From Formicarius rufipectus (Eukaryota; Chordata; Aves; Passeriformes; Formicariidae), in the NCBI GenBank assembly GCA_013399695.1, contig VXAU01001865.1, positions 1,494,050 to 1,558,049 of the forward strand: a stretch of 64,000 nucleotides of DNA, given 5' to 3'. This document shows, in pieces, positions 58,771 to 64,000 of this stretch (its first letter is position 1; every line of letters begins with the position of its first letter). Both the position numbers and the translations under genes were made by a program. The notes under the pieces are model-generated. The model was not told the DNA's origin, ran no database searches, and saw only the letters and a list, made by a program, of their open reading frames with translations.

Positions 58771-61700
58771 GTAACAAGTTTTTCAGGGAAATACATCTCT
58801 CTGTTAGTCCTTTAAATAACATTACAGTGATTAAAATTTATGTAATAAGAAAACACATACATAGATGGTGCTTTACAAAAGGTCATCAAAAAGGCAGTCA
58901 CCTAGAAGTCTCTGGGTTAGTTACTTCAAATATCAAAATATTTTACCATTCTCTATGCCCTGCCTCGTTATTTACACCTATGAAAATGTACAATGAATTA
59001 ACATGCTGTTATGTTGTAAGTAGAATTAAAATGTATAGTTGCTATTATATTTTCTAATCCATTGAATCTGATTTGCTATTACCAAGCATTCTGTATTACC
59101 TCCCAGTTTTGCAAGCTGTGTAAGAGTGCCACCAAACTTGAATTCTCCCACTGTGATGGATATTGGATACAAGTGGACATTGCTAGTGAACGGCTGGAGT
59201 GACAATAAGCTGAGGACTGCCACGTCCCACTGGGGGAACCTTCAGCCCTTTCACAAGAGGGCTGGATGAAAAGCTCATGAAACAGGTAATAAATAATTTG
59301 TCTTCAGCTCTACATAAGAAAATAAACTGATCTGAATTTCACCTTCTCTTTAGTAAACCTGTATGAACTCTGAAGCCATTCATAGCCTTTCACTTGAGTG
59401 GTTGGATGGATGTGGTGATCACATCAGTCAAAATTCACAAGTGTTGTGTTAACTCTGTACTTTCATGTGCAGATTTAACTGCCTTCATAGAATGGGAACA
59501 CATGCCATGTAATTTGATTCTGATTTTGCTTCTGTTTATGATAGTGAAAGTTCAGAGACACAGAAGGTACTCCTTGTTTGAACTAGTGTCTGGCAAGAAC
59601 CTGCCTTTGATTCCACATGAGGATGATTCCACATGTTAGAATTTCAATAAAGACCAAAGTGTTTTCTTTATAATATTCTAAAAGATAAAGAAAACTCCAG
59701 TATGACCAAATACATGCAGAGCATTATATTTGTAATACCTTATAAATAGTAAGGTGTATCAGAAACAATTTTAATGCGACAAATATAATGGTTTATCAGG
59801 TTTATTAAGGTATTTTGCAGTACTTAAAGTTACAAAACTTTTTCATTCAAATGATCAATATGGACAAATGAGGTACTTCAACATTTATGCCAGCAGGCAG
59901 AATACTAAACTTTGCAGTGCAAACAATTTACTACACTGGGAAGAGAGGTCAGAAACACCTAGCTGTTTTTTCAAAGAAATAATAAGTACAAATATACAGC
60001 ACAATATTACAGTAGTAGCAGATGTGATGGTATCAGGGTTTGACAGCATTTTCACATAAATTATTGTGTAAGCACCGTTAATCATTATGTACAGGTGGTC
60101 AGCCACCTGTTTAATTCCGTTTCAATATGATTTACTCGGCTTTTAAGGTAAACAACCCCCCCCCTCCAAAATTACAGTTTTGCCTGTGTATCAACTAATG
60201 TGGACAATTTTATTTCCCTACACTGCCCACCATCCCACAAAGACACAGAGAGAAAGTTGCAGCTTTTATACCCTTTTACAGCCTTATTTTAGCTGCCAAG
60301 TTGTAAGAAGTGGTGTTATACAGGTAGTAACAGATGGTTCCAGCCCCTCCAAAATTAATTTTTACCAGCTATATGAACAGTGGTGATTTCATCACTTATG
60401 TTTTACCATTGTGTCTCCAGCTCTATGTTTCTGGTAATACACTACAGGCAGTGAAAAAGACCAACCCCACTTTACATGCTAAAACTCCTCTTCTGCAGCT
60501 GTTATGCAACCCAAATAGTTATGATATGCAGTTCCTGGTTGTTGCTTGGGGAGTCCTTAGCACATATAAGCTGTGTAAGATGTTGAGATATGCTACTGGC
60601 TTTGCAGCAAAGTAAAAATGAAGCAGCAATCCCATTGTGCCTGCAGGTGGGAATCCCAGCATCAACATGAGTTCAGTGCACATGGGTATGTTTATGCTAA
60701 TATGACAAGGGAAATTAATTCTCACCCTGTTTTTGGACAGATTAGGTCTGCATTTCAGTCTATGTTTTTCCTCCTGTGGTTAAGCCTGAGTAAGTCTGTT
60801 TTGTACCATGAGATAGTTTAGAGCTGTCATTGACAATTTTTTAATTTTGTTTCCTTAATTTGAGTTAAAAGTCTAAAATGGACTTCTGACTTCATTACTG
60901 CATATCCCCTAGTTGCTTTTAGGGATATCAGGAATATTTTTGAATTGTACTCTCAGCACAGGGAAACACTATGAGGGAAACTTCAGGGCTATGGAAGAGA
61001 TCCACATTTCACAATATCCTCCAAATTCCATGTTATCTCAGCAGCACATCTTTAATCTATTTCCATCATCTTGATTTGGTATCATTTCCCAGATTTACCT
61101 CTACATTTCTCAGCTCAGGATAGGTGCAGCTTGCAGAACCTTGTAGCTCTCACAGCTCGCTTGCTCATGAGAACTTGAAAGGGCCATAATCCCCTTCTCA
61201 CTGGTTTTGAAGTCTCCCTCTAACAATGACTCCTCTCCAAATATATCCATAATGATAAAATGTTATTGAATTAGGTTCTGTTCTGATTTCATTCTATGCC
61301 TGTTCACAAGCTGAAGGGGAGATAACTGCTTCTGCTTACACTGGAATTGTGATTTTGCAGGAGGGAAAGTAACTCCCTGTGCAGACATACAACATACTCT
61401 TGCACACATCCCTGCTGATCATGTTAGAACATTATTCAGGCTGCCAAGATCAAGCTTTTTCAAGCTGAAAATGCCAAGATTTTACAAAATGTCCTAATCC
61501 CATACACTTCTGTGTCCATCCTGTGAAAAGCACCACTACAAAGTTGAATTTTCTTGCCAGCCATTTATTTATTGCCAGTGTCATAGTTTGCAGACAGAAG
61601 ATGACATAGATGTTTCTGTGTGAATCTGATGTTTCAAACATTTGTTTCTTTCTATGTGTGCATATATGTACAGAATATGCACATAATATGTGCTTATTCT

Positions 61701-61984
61701 GCAATAAGCACTTCACCAGGATGTAAACCCTGCAGCACTACATAAAACTGACAAAAGGAGAGTCAAGGCACATTTTCCCTGGTCCCTTATCAAATTTTGA
61801 AAACCTGCTGCGGCAGGCAAGGTATAAATGCTGTCTCTTAAAGGTTGCAAAACCTTTTTCTAATATGGAAAGTTGTATTTGCTGTTGGTCTCTATCAACA
61901 TATAACAGAAGCTGTGTCTTTCCTTTAGAGATGGTGTAGACTAAGAGAAAAAGGCACCCATGAGCTGATTTAATGCACTGAGAG
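58771..61984. other. Unassigned, repeat-poor sequence, no gene seen
   Basis: No transposon was recognised. A C-run (C9) lies near 60158-60166. The 120-codon plus frame at 58695-59057 and the frames near 60334-60821 have no known motif. Confidence 0.4.
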
Positions 61985-62022
61985 AAAAAAAAAAAAAACA
62001 AAAAAAAAACAAACCAAAAACA
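61985..62022 (+). repeat. A-rich CAAAA-type tract
   Basis: Two A runs (14 and 9 bases) separated by single C, then CAAACCAAAAACAAC. It creates the Phe-rich middle of a spurious minus-strand frame at 61738-62310. Confidence 0.85.
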
Positions 62023-62938
62023 ACTTCTATTCTGTTCTATAGGACTGACCCACGTGTGGGAGTGGGTGTTTGGGGAACAGTACAATTCAGGGGAAACCTG
62101 TGGCCATTTGCAATATAATGTTATTTGGACATGAATTTTACCTCTCTGCCCATCATCTAACCTACCTGTGTGAATGGGACCTGGCAGAAAAAGCAGACAT
62201 GTTTCACAGTTGGAGAAGAATTTGGCAAGGGGTATGATGATGGGCTGTACAGAATTACAGAAGTTTTCATATTCCTTATTTAGGTTATGAAATGAGAATA
62301 GAGACAACATATGATTAGAGAAATAAATCCAATGTTTGGAAGGCAGATGGGCTGATCTGAAAGGCTTTTGCTGCTGTGAAGAAGTGAATGAGTGATGGTG
62401 ACAAGTACATTTGTCTTCTGTTTGCTTGTCTAGTTGACTAGAGGGTCCCTAAGGATTAAGTCTGCCTGATAGTTTCAGAGTTCATCAAGAATTTTTTCAT
62501 CTCAGTGCACCCAAGGGCAGACATGGGGTGTCACCTGGATTTTTGGGGTTATTTTCCAGGAAAATAGTAATAGCATCAATTCATTTACATGGGATTGAAC
62601 AGAGGTGGATGTGAATTTTGGTTTTTTGTAAACTGTCTGAAATGAATTTTCCTAGTTAGAACTGGATGTAAGCACTGTACTTAGTGTATAGGTAACAGAG
62701 ATGGTCTATTTTATTGCAAGCTGTTAGCCCTGTTGAGAGGGTGCAAGATTTGTTTGATTGTACCTGACTATCATCTTAATGTGTAGTTTACGTTACTGCT
62801 TCCCCATCACTGTTCCCTGTCCAAATATTAACAGGTGTGTTTATACAATTATAAATACAAGACCACAGAAAACATTCATGGCAGTGGTCACTTAATGAGG
62901 GGACTTATTTAATTGAAATCATCAATCTGAGTAAGTTC
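62023..62938. other. Unassigned sequence, no gene seen
   Basis: No repeat family or convincing frame was recognised. Confidence 0.4.
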
Positions 62939-63220
62939 CTATTCTGATGTGATCTGACGAAAATGATCATAGAATAAAATTGCTGCTTGCTGATCCCCAC
63001 CTATCTTACATCTCAACTTGCTGCAAGATTGAGGCAAACTGCACCAATTTGCTGCTCCCAACTGCCTGATAATGGACACTTTGCTGTGCACTCTCCCTTC
63101 ATTACAGCACAGGTCATGGCTGTTAACAGGGGCTCTTGCCACTTTTGACAGATAGTCACTACCAAGATGAATGGCACTAGCCACATGACCACTTAGTACT
63201 ATGCTTTTCCTCTCTAACAC
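62939..63220 (-). other. Open frame of 93 codons, unidentified
   Basis: This frame has balanced composition (HLGSDYLSKVARAPVNSHD, KIGGDQQAAILFYDHF) and lies in a locally GC-richer patch. It could be a remnant of a retrocopy or chance. No start-site, splice or family evidence was found. Confidence 0.12.
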
Positions 63221-64000
63221 CTTTAAAACACTTATATTTTTTAAAAACTCACTTCATCCTTTAACTGTTTATTAACTAGGAGAATCAATAGGAATCTGCT
63301 GAAACTGAACTCATGCAATTCTTCTAAACTTAATTGGGTGCATCGCGAAGAATACATCTGGGCATTTGTTACGTGCCAGTAGTGAGAGATTCATTTAAGC
63401 ATTTATTTTAAATTCCTTAAGGACGTTCAGGCAATTTGCTCAGATTTTCTGTATGTACCCTAGTACAATGATTAAAGGCATCAGAGCTGCAAGGACTGAA
63501 CCAAAGCACTAATTAACTTCTATTTCTTATTTTTTTTTATTTTATTTTACCTTTTTAATGAAAATATTTGTGCTCAAATTTATGGCTTCTTGAAATTTAA
63601 AGTGTTTCTATTTTCCATATTTCTTATGTCTGCTATTGACACTCTCAGCCTAAATAATAAGAATTTTCTTTCTAGCAAATTTGTTTTACTAACAGACTTG
63701 GGAAAGTATACCTTACACATGCAAATACCAAGCACTTAATAGCCAAGTCGCCTATGTGCATTCAGTTAGCTAAGACAAATTGTTTCTGAGATGGTGCCAG
63801 GCATAGTCCGAACACATGTATTTTCTGTTAGCTCACTGCACTACATGACAGGTCAGTAAATAGCATTTACTTTCAAAAACAGTAGGAGTGAAACTTTTTT
63901 AAGAACACATTTATATTCCTTTATTGTTTTGCTAATGCAATTTTAAAAATTGAAATCTCCCAGAATTCCTAGTTATGTAAATAAAAAATTAGTTGTTTCT
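63221..64000. other. AT-rich right edge, possible conserved noncoding DNA
   Basis: The stretch 63300-63500 keeps several CpGs (TCGCGA at 63343-63348, TTACGTG and GGACGTTC) among TAAT cores. Unlike its surroundings it resembles constrained noncoding DNA. No gene or repeat was recognised to the end of the window. Confidence 0.3.

Noticed and set aside
61738..62310. 190-codon minus-strand frame, the longest in the window
   Set aside because: Its Phe-rich middle is the complement of the A-rich tract at 61985-62022. Without that stop-free tract it falls into two short frames, and no family motif is visible.
1..64000. CRISPR arrays, bacterial operons, phage or defence systems
   Set aside because: No regularly spaced direct repeats and no prokaryotic gene density; the CR1 and LTR content shows vertebrate nuclear DNA.

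Overview
The window looks like nuclear DNA from a bird. It is AT-rich, has no dense gene packing, and carries many copies of CR1, the dominant LINE retrotransposon of birds and other sauropsids. Many copies end in the usual CR1 3' end with ATTCTATGAT-like tails. There are also two copies of one endogenous-retrovirus LTR family that starts TGTCATGGTTTAACCCCAGCC, a start I associate with Neoaves and especially passerines. Class Aves is well supported; the order is an inference from that LTR.

Layout. Positions 1-480 are a CpG island and probable promoter, with recognisable NF-Y, ZNF143 and NRF1 sites and splice-donor-like sequences. A transcription unit probably starts here and may read rightwards. 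Positions 785-36000 are intergenic or intronic sequence crowded with CR1 fragments in both orientations, a solo LTR at 5126-5709 and a truncated LTR at 24649-24993. A perfect (CTATT)13 microsatellite at 18406-18470 sits at the 3' end of a CR1 copy. Some CR1 copies keep recognisable but broken C-terminal reverse-transcriptase ORF sequence. Positions 36000-64000 are strikingly poor in repeats: I see one faint CR1 3' end (48958-49050) and one possible ancient repeat (38940-39010). This half holds a small CpG-bearing islet with a CTCF-like motif (41521-41790), a second CTCF-like motif in divergent orientation (43602-43615), and several AT-rich stretches that resemble conserved noncoding DNA.

No intact protein-coding gene, tRNA, rRNA or CRISPR array could be supported. 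The long open frames fall into four classes: CpG-island artefacts, pyrimidine-rich or poly(A) artefacts, CR1 pieces, and a few unexplained short open stretches reported at low confidence. The best of the last class are two possible frame-shifted coding remnants (3508-3809 and 12286-12533) and a 90-codon frame in an orphan CpG islet (27170-27442). I found no evidence for a novel multi-gene system. The observations most worth following are the left/right contrast in transposon load, the promoter architecture at the left edge, and the divergent CTCF-like pair.
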